A stretch of 64,000 bases of DNA from Myrica gale. Lineage: Eukaryota > Streptophyta > Magnoliopsida > Fagales > Myricaceae. Position numbers and translations under genes: made by a program. Positions 1 to 12,337 of the stretch are shown here, piece by piece. The DNA is taken from positions 1,007,001-1,071,000 of the forward strand of contig OZ005620.1 of the NCBI GenBank assembly GCA_963930655.1. The letters run 5' to 3'. Below the pieces are notes generated by a model. It saw only the letters and a list, made by a program, of their open reading frames with translations, had not been told where the DNA came from and searched no databases. Numbering within the stretch: the stretch's first letter is position 1; every line of letters begins with the position of its first letter.

Positions 1-3000
1 AAGGTGGTGGAGTTTGTGTGAAAATTTTAAGATTTTGTTGTTTGGCCGTAAAACAAATTTCCCAAAAAAGTGAAAAGAGAAACCTAAGTAGCATTCCAGG
101 AAATGCTGAGCATGAATAAAACACGAAAAATCATAGCAGTATCGAATAACCAAAAAAGCCTGCAATGGGTCTTTAACTGAAACTGGGACAAGAGGTGAAC
201 GGATATTGGTTGCCCACTTGCCTCTGAACCTTTACAGATCAGTATATTTCCTGGATGTGGATCAGCATGGAAGAAACCACTCGTCAGAATCATTTGCCCA
301 TATGCCAGGGTCAAACTTTGAAGAATTTTCCTGCAGTTACAAAACATTCAATTACTCTGCTCCATTAATTAGAGGAAGATGAAATCTACTGCAATTAGCA
401 AGGTGATCCACAGAAAGTGGATCATTAGGGAATTGTTGAAAAGGATTATAACTTTACTAAAAAATTCATAGAAATCTACAACAAGAAACTTGATCCCAGA
501 AAATCATATGTTACAAGTTAAGGACAGGCGCCCCTTTTCAGAGGAATAAATATAGGAAGGCAAAAAGAATATGCTATCCAGTTGCACATGAACCAAGAAG
601 TCACCTACCAGCAAAATAAGGAACTCAAAGAGAATGGCAATTTCTTATAAAAGTTGGAATTATTTAATGGCTTAAAAGTTTATATGAAAGAACTGAGAGT
701 CGACTCAACATTAAGAAAAAAAATAGTGTGGCCAAAGGACCTCATACTCTCAGGGATAGTCTAGACGCTTACTTCTTTGCTGCTTCTGCAATCTTCCCAT
801 GAGGATCTACTCCCCTCTTTGCTATTTCATCACCAAGGTTCAGGATTGGAATTCCATTGATAAATTCCATCACTAAGACCCTCCTAACCAAACAGAGAAC
901 AAATGATCAGCAAAAGGTTTCATCAAGAGACATTATTGTATCAGTAATTCAGTAGTGCAACAACTTGTTAGAGGGGGATTGGGAAAATACGTAGAAACAA
1001 AGTTACCATAGTCTTTAGTTAAAAAAAGTCTACATATCTTGATCTATAGCTAAATGAGTTCTATTTTTGTATCTGATGTATACAAATGAAGACAGCAATA
1101 CATACATCCCAAAATGACATAACTATGATCCTAGTCCATGAATGCAAGTCCTGACCACATGAAACACATACCTGCTGACCAAGTTCCTTATTGGCCGTGG
1201 AACCAAAACAGGAGACTTTTTGTTGTTCTCATATAGAAAATGTCGAATCTTATCCATAGCATTAGCCTCCCTAACGAAGTCAAATTCATATCCAATCTTC
1301 AATGGCATAAATGGAAAAGAATTAGCATCCAGATATTGATGGTCAAACTCATGCAAGAAGAACAACTACATCTGTAGAACCTGGAAAGCATTGCAGTAAA
1401 TAGTATACATTCAACAAATAAGGACCTAAGACCTCCACGATGAAGAACCCAAAGCAACAACTGAACCATCTTTTCATTGTCCCCTGGCGACTGGTGTTGT
1501 GTGAACACCAGACCAAGGATATGTTCGTTTTGAGTAAAAATGTAGGATTTTAGAGAAGTTGTGAATATTTATATTGAATAGTGTTTTGTTGGTGTTTGTG
1601 TAAAGTGGAGAGATAAATGATTTGAAATAATTGTTTAATAAAAAAGTATTTGAGTTATGTGAAAAATTATAGAGGGATAAAATTTATGTTGAATAAAAAA
1701 GTAAAAAGTTGTTGGAGATTGTGTAAAATGTATTGGTGTTTGTGTTTGAATTCTGAATATGTTCGGTGGTAGTTTTGTGAATGTATATGAATCCTGAAAA
1801 AAATTAGGAAACGAACATAACCCAAGAAAAAAAGTATGATAAGAAGAACGAGAAGGGAACAGACTACAATAAAAATGTAATGTGCACCTGTTTCTCCATT
1901 TCCTTGGTTATTGAGAACAGATCAAATTTGATATCTGTTTTTTGCATGTACAAAGCAAAAGCTTGCAGATTATGGATATCTGTCATCATCAAATCCTGAA
2001 TTCCAGGATGCTGCACCTATCATATGCCATGAGAAGTCAAATCACTGCAGACAATATGGAACTGCACAGAAGGCCAACTTCCCTCACCTTGACAACAACA
2101 TCTCTCTTATCGCCTCTCAATCTTGCTTTATGCACCTAATTTCAGCAAAAAGCACATGTCAGGTGCAAAATCTTGATAAGCACGTAACTCTAGTTGTATG
2201 ATTCAGGACAACTGTGAAATTTTGATGAGCCACAGCTTGAAACGGTTCTAAAATTTTGGCTTTAAATTTAATTCACTCCCTAATAATTTAAACAAGTAAG
2301 AAAGGAAAATTACTTTATCAAAGCATACAAGTTAAGAAGAAAACTAGAAGGCATAATCTGTGACCGGTCAATGGGCCCAATGTTGCACAGATATATTAAA
2401 AGTTCAAAATCTGATTGGATATGTACTAAAAAAGTTGGTTCAGGCCATGGGTGGACAATATCACATTATTCTTTACCCAAGTCATCTTTGTTTTCACTTT
2501 GTTTCTGTCACCCATTATGAATTCTCAAATCATGGATCAAAAGCAGTCCAAGGATATGATCAAATTGGTATGCTTCTCCCTAAACAGAAGCTTGTTAGTG
2601 GAACTTGAATGATTTCCTTTGACAAGAAATGGGGTGCATAACCCAGAAAATTTACTCTATTAAGGTGACAGTTTTTGTTTGCTGGTGCATGCGCGTTGTG
2701 TGTGAAGTGGTTATTGTCTGAATTCATATCATGAGCATGCTTAGTACTTCATGCCACTTTGCTGGACAGCCAGCTGAAAGTTCACACGGAAAGAGGTACC
2801 TGGGCAATTGAAGCAGAACCAAGAGGTTCAACATCAAATCTTTCAAATATTTCGCCTACACTTTGGCTCAACTCCTTCTCCAGCACAAGTTGAATGTCAT
2901 CAAACGGGGTCACAGGAGCTCGATCGCATAGGGTCACAAGCCTTCTCACCCATGCTGCTGGGGCCAAGTCAGGCTTCCCCACAATTTGAGCAACCTGATT

Positions 3001-3854
3001 TGAACCCATCCATAATGCACATGTAAAATGGAACAGATGTATTAAAAAACCTCAACCACCAAACCTCAAATCATAATAGCTACCAAAAACAAGAAACCCA
3101 ATAGGATAGTAAGGAGGTGGAGCTAAAGGCCAATAGTCCAGCGTAATCGCAAGAAAAATCTTACCATATTACCCATACAAAATCTTGGCTCTCCAATTTC
3201 CACTCCATGATTTAAGTCATAAAGCTAATAATAAAGACCCATTTGAGAGTTCAAGAATTTTACCCAGATAATAACATAACCTAACCAACAAATATCCAGA
3301 AACTCAATTTGAGAACAAACAAATAGAATGAATGAAAAAAGAAAAAAAAAATAATGAAAGAATGAAACAGGACTATATCAAACTAGAAAAGCAAATTGAT
3401 CAACCAAATTTAATTAGACCACCCTCGCTATAGTTCAAATGCAGGAACACGAGAAAAGTCCCAATTGGAACTAAAAAAGGGAAATTCCAAGTACCTTGAG
3501 GAAAAATCCACCAAGGTCGGAGCACATAGCATATATCTTCTCAGCGGCAAATTCATGTTGTCTTTCCCACATTGCCTCTTGCTTTTGCGCATCCTTCTCG
3601 AAACTCACTCGAAGTTGAAACACCTAAGAAACCCGAAGCAAAAACGAAAAGAAACAACCCACCGAAATTCTTAAAGAGACAAAAACACAACCACATACCC
3701 ACACAAATAGTGCGTATAGAGAGAGAGAGATGAAAACCTTGTAACCAGTGTAGATATCAACCGTTCGTACCCAGAACTGAAAGGAGCGCTGCCAAGGTCT
3801 GAAATGGGTGGAGACCTTCTCTTGAATATCCTTGAAATCGAGAGGAGTCACCAT
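1..3854 (-). CDS. ABC1-family (ADCK/UbiB-like) atypical kinase, 3' end outside window
   Basis: ABC1K proteins are UbiB-type atypical kinases, usually of plastids or mitochondria and linked to quinone and lipid metabolism. Eight exons can be read: 3738-3854, 3495-3623, 2800-2994, 2088-2135, 1888-2016, 1172-1296, 773-883 and 222-330; the rest lies left of base 1. The protein starts MVTPLDFKDIQEKV. It shows the family's Ala/Gly-rich loop (PLGSASIAQVH), the lysine strand (VVVKVQHPG) and the catalytic-loop signature HADPHPGNILI. The metal-binding Asp motif is expected in the missing exon. All junctions keep frame. The last visible intron starts with GCAAGT rather than GT. I see no clear transit peptide in this start. 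RPN7 lies upstream in the same orientation about 1.7 kb away. The family is secure; the exact subfamily is not. Confidence 0.92.
1518..1821. mobile_element. MITE-like element in an ABC1K intron
   Basis: An AT-rich stretch of 304 bases lies between exons 5 and 6 of the kinase gene. Its ends are inverted repeats (GATATGTTCGTTT at the left; the reverse complement of GTTATGTTCGTTT at the right). The 5-base direct repeat CCAAG flanks both sides (1513-1517 and 1822-1826). It has no coding capacity. The superfamily is not settled. Confidence 0.65.
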
Positions 3855-5557
3855 AGTGCTCTGGTGTCGTTCACACGTGCACGTATGCACTAAATTAGTG
3901 AGTGCATGATCTTGGTTTGGATGGCAGTCATTTCTGTCATATCTGTATTCGTAATAAAATTTTATTATCATTACAAAACACTTTTTTTTATTATCTTTTC
4001 ATCCATTTTTATACAATTTTTTTACTTTTTTTTACCAATTTTTATACTTTTTTACTAACTTTTTCATTCTCACTCCTTACTTTTTCATCAACTCCAATTC
4101 CTAAAATTTTACTTCTCAGACAACAGCCAATGAATCGTGGCTGAGAAAACCGAAGCTCTGTATGTCTAAAGAATCCCAGTGAGAGCTCACTGTAAAACGT
4201 CAGAGGTTATATTGCTTGCCTTCTAAGGCTTTGGGTACATGCGATTCAAGTCCCTTTGTCTAAAAGAAGTTGACACACTATTGTCTTAGGCCTCTCTATA
4301 TCCCCTTCCTCTGTTTTTTTTTTTCCTTTGATCTTTTTGTTCCTTTTGTTTTACTCTTTTCTAAGCCCAAGCAATTGTTTTTGGATTAAAGAGATAATTT
4401 TATGCCATATAACTATATCATCGATAATTACGAATCATAATTTGTTTCCATTCTTTTTTTTTTCTTTCTATTATTTGCCAAGTTGGTGATTATAATGCCC
4501 AAACACATAAAAGGACAGATGTTGGTTAATGCTCTTCGGAGTTTTGTTAATTAATGGCGGTGCTAACTTTGATAGTTTTGAGGCGACTCCCTTTTTCTGT
4601 ATTCATTAGGGAGGATAAAATTATGTTTTTCTCAGGGGCAAAACAATAGAAAGCGTGATAATATTTTGCTAACTTTGTACGTTCGAAGTTAAGGATTAAT
4701 ATCCTCTGTAATTTTATATCGAATTACATGATACAATTTTAAAACTTTACATATACAACATTAAATGCTATGAATTTTACCTATTGTATCTATTTTTCTC
4801 TAACAGGCAAGAAAGAGATTCTAATCCCGAAATTAGTAACTGATATTTTTGCCTAATTTCCTTCGAATAAAATTCAGGCATTTAATTCTTTATGTGCTAC
4901 TTTGTGTCATTGGTTAGCCCAGTTGAATGAATTCGAAGAAAGTTATCGCATCGCGTGCTCGCCCATGCTTCAGATCAATCACAAAGCTACGGATCCGACC
5001 AAAAGCTTCGAAGGACAAGTTATTTGGGAAGTTGCAGCCCCCCCCCCCCCCCCCCCCCCCCACACACACACACAACTGTTGGCGGAACGTGCACGCTTTG
5101 GCTTCAGGACAAGAGTCTGAAAGCAGCTCCATGAAAATACATGAATCTACACTTGCTACTGTGAAAATTCATCACGAAACTTCAAAAGAACTAATCGTGT
5201 CCAATCTGTTCGCCTCTAGACAATACAGTACACTTTGCAAATCACTCACCATAAGACCTTTTCGGTAGACAATTTTAATTTGTCCAGCGGGCCACAGACA
5301 ACATGTGTGTGGCATATACTAAGCAGTCATACACCTTAAAAAAAAACCCAACAAAGAATACGGAAACAGAAACTGAACTGTCATCTGAAACCAGTACGTT
5401 CAATGCATAGATAGATTGGAAAAGTGATAGACTACATGGCCAATCAGACTTGGGGAATCAAAGGCATCCAACAAAAATGACCGACTTGTACTCAGTATTC
5501 CTCTGAATTATGCAAAGTCTGGTGACCTTTCCAAATTGCAAGGAAATCCAATATACT
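3855..5557. other. Intergenic region between ABC1K and RPN7
   Basis: No gene was recognised. It holds T-rich low-complexity sequence (about 3980-4110) resembling the window's MITE interiors, a weak tRNA- or SINE-like patch near 4190-4330 that I do not accept as a gene, and the C/CA tract near 5040. The promoter of the minus-strand kinase gene should lie just above 3855, and the RPN7 3' UTR just below 5558. Confidence 0.5.
5038..5074. repeat. Homopolymer C run followed by (CA)n
   Basis: About 24 consecutive C residues run into a short CA repeat. Together with G runs at 10113 and 36190, it is one of three very long G/C homopolymers here. The exact length is unreliable in any sequencing chemistry. 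Confidence 0.9.
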
Positions 5558-8500
5558 TCACAGATCAATCACACGGGACAGCTTCTGGATCCTGTTTAGC
5601 AGGAAGTCCCCTTGCTTGATAGTTGCTTGGTATAGAGCATTCTTTGCATCTGGACGATTGGTCTCAAGAACACCTGCAACTTTATCGATCTTACAGTGAA
5701 GCTTCCCTGCTGCAATAAAACGTGAGAGCTCCCTATAATAAAAAGGTCAGATTAGAAACTCAATCAAAAACAGCTGCCTATGCCTCAAAATAAAATAAAG
5801 AATACAACAGTCTCAAAAGAGAAGCTGAAAATATTTTAAAATTAGAATATAGAATGATGCATCAATGACTTTAAACACTTACAGATCAATAAACTCAACC
5901 GTAACTCCAAATGCTTTAGCCATGGCTTCAATTGTAACACTCTTATAGGATTCCAAGAATTGGGAATAAACCACAGTTCTGATCTCCCTCATATAATACC
6001 GGAAGTGTGGATGCAAATAGCGGTCCAATTTTATTTGCTCCGTCAGGCCAGCTTAATATAAAAACCAAAAACACAAACTGTGAGATATTGAAAAAAAAAC
6101 CAGCAACTATTAAATGAACAAACCGATACACATAGGGACGGCTCTATCCCATATCACATAACTTTAACAAAGCCCAGAATGATAAAAATAGGGAACATGA
6201 GCAGGAGCTCAGAATGTTGGAAGAAATAAAACCACAAAGGGACACCCAAAGAACTTTTATATCGTAACAAGCAATTACTGTATAAGAAAAGAGATGACAT
6301 ACTACATCTCTACTTACCAAATGCCAAGAAAAATGATTTATATTGACAATCGTATAGAGAGTTCAAAAAATCAGTAAGATGAGGGATTTTTCCAATCACA
6401 GTCAAGATCTCTGGTGCATCCACTACCTAAGAAAGATAAATCAGAATTAGTAAAAAAAATTTGCAAACAAGAATAACAAAATAATATTACTTAGACTGGG
6501 ATGATGCAGTGGGAAAGCCAAATACCTTCTGCTTCAAGGAAACTCTATCCAAGGAGATAATACTGGTAAGAACAGTGTAGAATATGAAGGTGTCATAAGG
6601 AAAAAGTTCATAAGTTGTGAAGGTTGAAATAGAATCCAAAAACAGATCCGCTGCCTTCTTGAAGTTTCGAGTGGACAAGCAGTACAAGCCTTCATACACC
6701 TTTAGGCGGTTCTTCCTTTCCCAATCCCCTCCCTCTTCAAACAAGCTGACACCAATGCACAAACAGTTACAAAACAATGACTCGAGCCCCAACTTGTAAA
6801 ATCAGAGAACCACAGAATTGTGTTCACAATTCTTCGATATTACTTACTTCTTTGCCTTGTCAATGCTTTTGGAAATTAGATCGAAATCCATGTAGAAAAA
6901 TCCAAGTTGCAGCGTATAGAACACCAAGTCCATCTTTTGCCCAACTGCAACTGTTTTGCTTTCTGTTACCTTGAGTTGTTCTAAGGCTTTCTCCTGGGTA
7001 CACAAATTTTGTTTTTGGGGGGCAGGAGGCAAATGTAAGAATTACACAAACAGAGAAAACATACAAATGTTTAAAGAGCACTAAGTAATAAAACTTATGT
7101 ACCTTGTCACCAATTCGAATAAAAAACAAGGATTTTGCCAGATGAGCTTCACGGACTTCACTCTCACCCAAGTTTTCCTCAGCATCAGCTATCCTGAACA
7201 AAATTCAACCAGATAGAATCCCACAAGTCAATACAGAAAACTATGAACAGATTAATTAGTGCTCCACAAACCCTTCGGATTCCAACAAGTACCCATGGTT
7301 TCACCAAACCAATAAACGACCTGATTGTAATCTAAGGGTTTACTATTTGGCAAAATTCCAAACAAGACAAGATTGTCACTCAGAGCAATCGGGGAATTTA
7401 AATGAGTAGGCATAAGAACACCTAACAGAATTATTAACGTTAGGATTTCAAACCTTATCAACTCAACTTAATTGAAACACAAGCTGACCCCATTCCATTC
7501 TTCTTCATTAAAAGGAATGGCATGCACAGACCCTTTCACAAAATTCCACAGTGGCTGTATCCCCTGAGACCTTTGCACTACACAAACCTAAATGAAAACT
7601 CATTCAACAATAAGGTCATCAAGTACCCATCGCAAGTCTGAACATCCATTCTCATTTTGGGATGAACATTCCACTACTATTTTGACTTTTCCCTCCCACG
7701 CATTATATCCAGAAGGCTATAACCTAATCCCAACCAATTGGGCATGAAAACACTGCTAACAATTCAACTTTCAATTATGGATTTCCCATAGGCAAAATCC
7801 AGTGATTGCCCTAAGGATTGGCTTTCCCTGGGAGGTTGAATTCAAGTACACTAAAGCTCATTTCATCAATTAACAACTCTCACATCCCTACATACTAAGT
7901 CTACTCTTTCGAGTTTACCTACATACTTTCTTTCTTTGTTCCCTATTCCGGTGGGGGTGGTGAATAGGATGGAGAAAATTTAGTGGGATTTCCTTTGGGG
8001 AAGTGATGTTTGTGTTCACAAGTCCATCTTGTGAAGTGGAATAAGGTGTGTTTTCTGTTGCATGATGGAGGGTTGGGCCTTCGTAGTATTAGAGTGTTTA
8101 ATACGACGTTATTACGTAAATGGTTATGGAAAGGGATAGGTTGTGGAGGAGGATCATTGCTGAAAAATATGGTTGTATAGTGGGAGGTTGGTGTACCACT
8201 TCTGCTCGTGGCTCTTATGGGGTTAGCCTGTGGAGGTACGTTAGCAAAGGTTGGGGTGCTCTTAGCAAGCATATTCGGTTTAAGGTGGGGAATGGTGTCA
8301 AAGTTAGCTTCTAGCATGATATTTGGTGTGGTGATAAGCCTTTGAGTCTCGCTTTCCCTTTGGTTTTCTCTTTATCTCGTTGTAAGGATTGTTTGGTGAA
8401 TGATGGTATTAAAGTGGTGTGGAGTGTTCCTTTCTCTAGAGCTGCAAATGATTGGAAGATGGAGAATTTTGCTCCTTTCTTCGCTTTGTTGCATGGGGTT

Positions 8501-9958
8501 GTTCTCAAAAGTGGGGAAGATGATGTGATGGATTGAATGGGTACTAAGGACGGAGTGTTTTCTGTTAAGTCGATATAAGGTTTGCTTAGAGGTGTGGCTG
8601 GTCCCTCTTTCCCTTAGAGGGGTTGTTTGGAGGTCTTTGGGCCCAATGAGAGTTTCTTTCTTTGTGTGGGAGGCTTCTCATGGTAGGAGCTTAACTATCG
8701 ACAATCTTCGTAGAAGAGGTATGATCATTGCTTATTGGTGTTTCTTATGCCAGCTGTGGTGGGGAATCAGTTATCATGTCTTGTTGCATTGTCCTTATGC
8801 GAGTGGGTCGTGGTCTCATGCGCTCAGCATTCTGAATCTTCAATGGGTCATGCCAGAAAAAGTGGAAGATGTGTTGTGGTGTTGGAAGAGGAGGTTTAAA
8901 AACCCTATCGCTAAGGCTATTTGGAGAATGACACCCCATTGTATCTGGTGATATCTTTGGTGAGAGCGTAACAATAGATGTTTTGAGGATTGTTCTTTTT
9001 CTTTGGATAGGTTGCAGGGAGTTTTCTTGTCTTTGCTTTTCTCTTGGGCGAACTTGGTTTTTGGTTGCCCTTTTCTAGACTTTGTTGATTTCGTTAGTTT
9101 TCTTGCTTGTTTGGATTCGTGATTTCGGTATAGTCCTTTGTATTGACTACACTTTTTCTAATGAGATTGGCTTATTCATAAAAAAAAAACAACTCTCACA
9201 TCCCACAATCTTCGTACCACCAAGATTATACACTTAGTCAAGTTAAAAACCTAGCATAAGTTAATCAAGGAATTGAAATTGCTAGATAAGGTACTCTAAA
9301 AAGCAACCATTTCGATATGTAAGTGAACCAAACAAATGCATTTAGCTGCATATGAAAATGTGCGAGTAAGATCTACTAGAAACTTAAATCTCGAAGTCTT
9401 TCTTAGACTGGGGATCCAAAAGCACTAAAGCCATCACGGTTCCTACCCTTATATGATACTCTGGCTACCCCTAGTATATCGAGACACTGAAATTCAATAC
9501 TTTTTCTTTTTGCCCTCTTTATCATCTGAGCAACCAAAAAGACATTTCGTTGGAAGTCAGATATATGAAACTTGAACTAGATTAAATTAAACACAAGCTC
9601 ACTTTTCGTCAAGCTTCTAATCTCCTCGTCTATCTTCGCGCGCATCGAGTCCAGAATGCCCTGATCTTTCTCCAACACGCCATCGGCCACTAGGGTTTCA
9701 TTTAATGGAGCCATATCTACACAGCACAAACAAGAAGAAAGGCTAAACCATTTTGCGGGAAGGAATGTGAGGAACAAGTCGGGGGAAACTCAATAAGGAT
9801 CGGTGGAGAGCGGATACTTACCGTCGGCTTTAACGACGGCCGAAGACCTCATCCTTAAGTTGGACCTTCTCGATGTCCTGAACGTCCGGGTGCCTCAGAA
9901 GAAAGAGCTTGTGAGCAAGAATGAGGTGCAGTTCCTGACTTCCTTCCTGGTCTTCCAT
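5558..9958 (-). CDS. RPN7: 26S proteasome regulatory subunit RPN7 (lid, PSMD6 type)
   Basis: RPN7 is a PCI-domain subunit of the 19S lid that helps hold the deubiquitinating module on the proteasome in cytosol and nucleus. Eight exons: 9822-9958, 9603-9716, 7103-7193, 6848-6993, 6526-6745, 6318-6426, 5883-6051 and 5558-5732. Recognisable segments run from [10 protein letters not shown] at the N-terminus through [37 protein letters not shown] and [19 protein letters not shown] to [18 protein letters not shown] and a C-terminus ending LSRVIDL. The exons total 1161 bases (387 codons), the family's usual length. Two oddities: exon 1 reads into TAA unless one G is dropped in TTCGGCC (about 9839), and the exon 2 end needs one more A in its A run (about 9605) to join exon 3 in frame. 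The two shifts cancel in length. Intron 2 carries a LINE. I infer a working gene with base-call errors, but a recent pseudogene is possible. Confidence 0.93.
7889..9187 (+). mobile_element. 5'-truncated LINE (L1-type) in RPN7 intron 2
   Basis: This is a 1.3 kb non-LTR retrotransposon 3' end, antisense to RPN7. Translated pieces show the terminal reverse-transcriptase region and the zinc-binding domain typical of plant LINE ORF2, such as [13 protein letters not shown]-like and [15 protein letters not shown]-like stretches, in several frames. It ends in a poly(A) tract. The repeat AACAACTCTCACATCCC flanks it on both sides (7872-7888 and 9188-9204), a 16-17 base target-site duplication that fixes both ends. 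It is 5'-truncated, has internal stops and frame changes, and cannot be active. Confidence 0.92.
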
Positions 9959-10112
9959 GACGACTCAGTGCGGACTCACTGAGTTAGGCGGCTGTCCGAG
10001 CTTCGATCCTGTGCTTTGCTTGAGCGAGGAGGCACCGTGAGACAAGTGTTACAGCAAGCTCAGAGAGACAGAGGGGAAAGGAATTGGGGAATTGTTTTAT
10101 TTTTGGTTGAGT

Positions 10113-10133
10113 GGGGGGGGGGGGGGGGGGGGG
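10113..10133. repeat. Poly(G) run of about 21
   Basis: An uninterrupted G run lies between the divergent RPN7 and Ulp1-like starts. It could form a G-quadruplex on the plus strand. Its length should be treated as approximate. Confidence 0.9.
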
Positions 10134-10148
10134 TGGTCGATCTAACGA

Positions 10149-10188
10149 AAACGGCGCAGTTTCTCTTTAAGGAGAAACTGCGTCGTTT
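10149..10188. promoter_or_regulatory. Inverted repeat in the RPN7/Ulp1-like divergent promoter
   Basis: Two 17-base arms (AAACGGCGCAGTTTCTC and its near-perfect complement) flank a 6-base loop, with one G/T mismatch. The outer parts resemble AAACGAC...GTCGTTT palindromes seen upstream of TELO2 and the kelch gene. It sits between two divergent starts (9958 minus, 10271 plus), so a promoter role is plausible but inferred. Confidence 0.55.
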
Positions 10189-10270
10189 ACCCTTAAAAAA
10201 AACAAAAACCAGAAAGGGGCGCGGTTGTACTGAATCGCTTTAACTGGGTCTCGGAATTCGGCAACCACCA

Positions 10271-12087
10271 ATGGCGAAGGGAAAGAGAAAGCTCGTTCCA
10301 GAAACCATCTCAATCGACAGCGACACTCCGACTTCCGGTAAATCAATCTCCGCCGTTTGATGACATTGTTCTGTTGCTGAGAAAAGAGTGAAAAGTTCAA
10401 AACTTAGTCAGTGTTCTATGAAAAGCAAATTTGATTGTAAATGTTGAATAGTGAGACCAGTCTTAAATGATTAAGATTTGAAACGAAGGCTTCAGACAAT
10501 TCTACTCTATTTGGTTTTTCGTTATTAACTGACAAAGTACTCAAGCCCAAAGAGAATCGGTGCGTTCCTAGACTTATTCTGTTCTTCATTTATGTGTTTT
10601 ACTTCTTCTTTTTTTCTCTTTTATATTTGTCATTTTTCTTGTGCTTCTAAAGTAGGGAAGAATACTAAACATGCCAAGTTAACAACGGCCTACTGCCACG
10701 TTTACATTTTATTAAACCACGGGTTTCACAGAACCGGGGTTTTCACTCACACAGAAGTTTTTGGACAAAATCAAGCACATTTAGAGAATGTGGAGGTCAG
10801 TGTGCGTCGTTGTTGACAGGAATCTAACAGTCAAGTTCTTGTCTGTACAGCACATACTGATGTATGACTCAGACGTATGAATCAATATATGATTATAACT
10901 TGCCGAAGGGATAATTGCATTTGTAACATCTTATGGAGTCAAAAAACTATCTGATACCATCATTTGCTACGTTGGCTTGATTTGTTATATAGGCTGTGGA
11001 TAGTATCTTTAGATGTTAGGCAGAGTTAATAGAGTCATCCATTTTTCATTGGACAAAGCCCTATGTGTCTTATGGTCTTGTCACCAGTGAATTCTTTGAT
11101 TAGTTTGGTCGTTTTTCTTATTAATAGAACCTTTCAAATGTAATATAAGGTGTGTATCTAGTCTTTAGGTAAATGGAACGCTCAACTTAACCATGTCAAG
11201 TCTTTACAGTTCTTTTTGGGATGTAAATTTAGGTAAATGAAACTGAGCTGGTGCTTTGTTTTTTGGTCATAATTTTTGAAGAATTGGGTTGTTTGATAAA
11301 TAATGAAGTTCTGATTTAAAGATGCTGTTTTGTTGTCACAGAGCTTTCAGGTAATCAAACATCAGAGCATGTTGGAGCATCCTTGTCTGGTCGCAGAAAG
11401 ATGAGTAAAGAACCTGGAGATGTAAGGAGGTGCTTTGCATTGACTTCACCCTGGGATTCTCCTCCCTTTCTCGCCGTAAGCGATCAAAGAGGAGAATTAA
11501 CCCTAAGAATGATATCTCAAACCAAAAGAAGTTAGATAGTGGAGTTTTTCAATGTCACTTCGAGTGAGTCATGATCTAAATTAATCTGCTATGAGTACAA
11601 TAGTTCATATTTTTCACCTGTGTTCTGAATAAAATCGTCTCGACTTGTACAGGAATTTATGGAGGAGCTTTTCAGAAGATAGGAAGACCTTGTTTACTTA
11701 CCTTGACAGTTTATGGTTTTTCTTTTATAGGAAACCCCTATATAAAGCAAAGGTGCTTACATGGATTAGGAAGAAGCACATTTTTTCAAAGAACTATGTT
11801 TTTGTTTCAATTATCTGTTGGTAGGTTTTTCCACAAACTTGACCGCTGAGCCTTTTGCTTCTTGCCAATGCATGGGGTTTTATTTTAGAGTCTTGTTTCT
11901 TTGCCCCATAAAAGACTGTATTTTAATTTTATTGTTTTAAGTACAAATTCTTTAGGAGTCACTGGAGCCTCTTGATCTTCTGCCACTTCGGTTTGAATTT
12001 GCATTCGGAAACCAGAACACGATGCATGTTATTGTTGGATTCAGTTGAAATGGGAAGTCCAATGCAGCTGGAACCAGATATAAGAAA
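10271..12087 (+). pseudogene. Truncated Ulp1-like SUMO/ubiquitin-like cysteine protease gene
   Basis: Four exon-like blocks can be read: 10271-10337 (MAKGKRKLVPETISIDSD), 11342-11563, 11653-11820 and 11956-12087. The third and fourth give TYLDSLWFFFYRKP, KAKVLTWIRKKHIFSKNYVF, SHWSLLIFCHFG and LLLDSVEMGSPMQLEPDI. These match plant Ulp1-type (C48) proteases, including the catalytic His (SHW) and Asp (LLLDS) regions. The block carrying the catalytic Cys, expected soon after EPDIRK, is absent: after the donor at 12088 the sequence runs into the 3' region of the convergent TELO2 gene. Block 2 also changes frame part way. The gene has therefore lost its catalytic end and is probably non-functional. 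The family is clear from motifs; the truncation is seen directly. Confidence 0.8.
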
Positions 12088-12139
12088 GTATGTATCTGTA
12101 TGAACCTTGCCTGCTTGTCCGGTGTAGTTTTTTATTGCA

Positions 12140-12245
12140 ATATACAGCAGAAGTAATAAACATCTGCAATATACACAAATGGTGAAAGACAAAAGTAATA
12201 TTGCTGGAACCAGAAGTTATAAACATCTGCAATATACACTTTGCA
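12140..12245. repeat. Short direct repeat in the TELO2 3' region
   Basis: The string AACATCTGCAATATACAC occurs twice about 64 bases apart within a larger degenerate duplication. It lies below the TELO2 stop and beyond the broken end of the Ulp1-like gene. Confidence 0.6.
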
Positions 12246-12337
12246 GTTTGGACCTATTCTGAAAGACAAAAGTTCAAAGCCTAGAATTAATACCTTGAGA
12301 CTATACAATACAGCTTCCAATTTCTTAAGCAACAAAA

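Noticed and set aside
4186-4265. tRNA-Arg-like string (GCCTTCTAAGGC with GATTCAAGTCC)
   Set aside because: Anticodon and acceptor stems do not pair properly; at most a decayed SINE or tRNA-like remnant.
7943-8951. Open frames inside RPN7 intron 2 as host genes
   Set aside because: All fall within the LINE bounded by the 16-17 base duplication.
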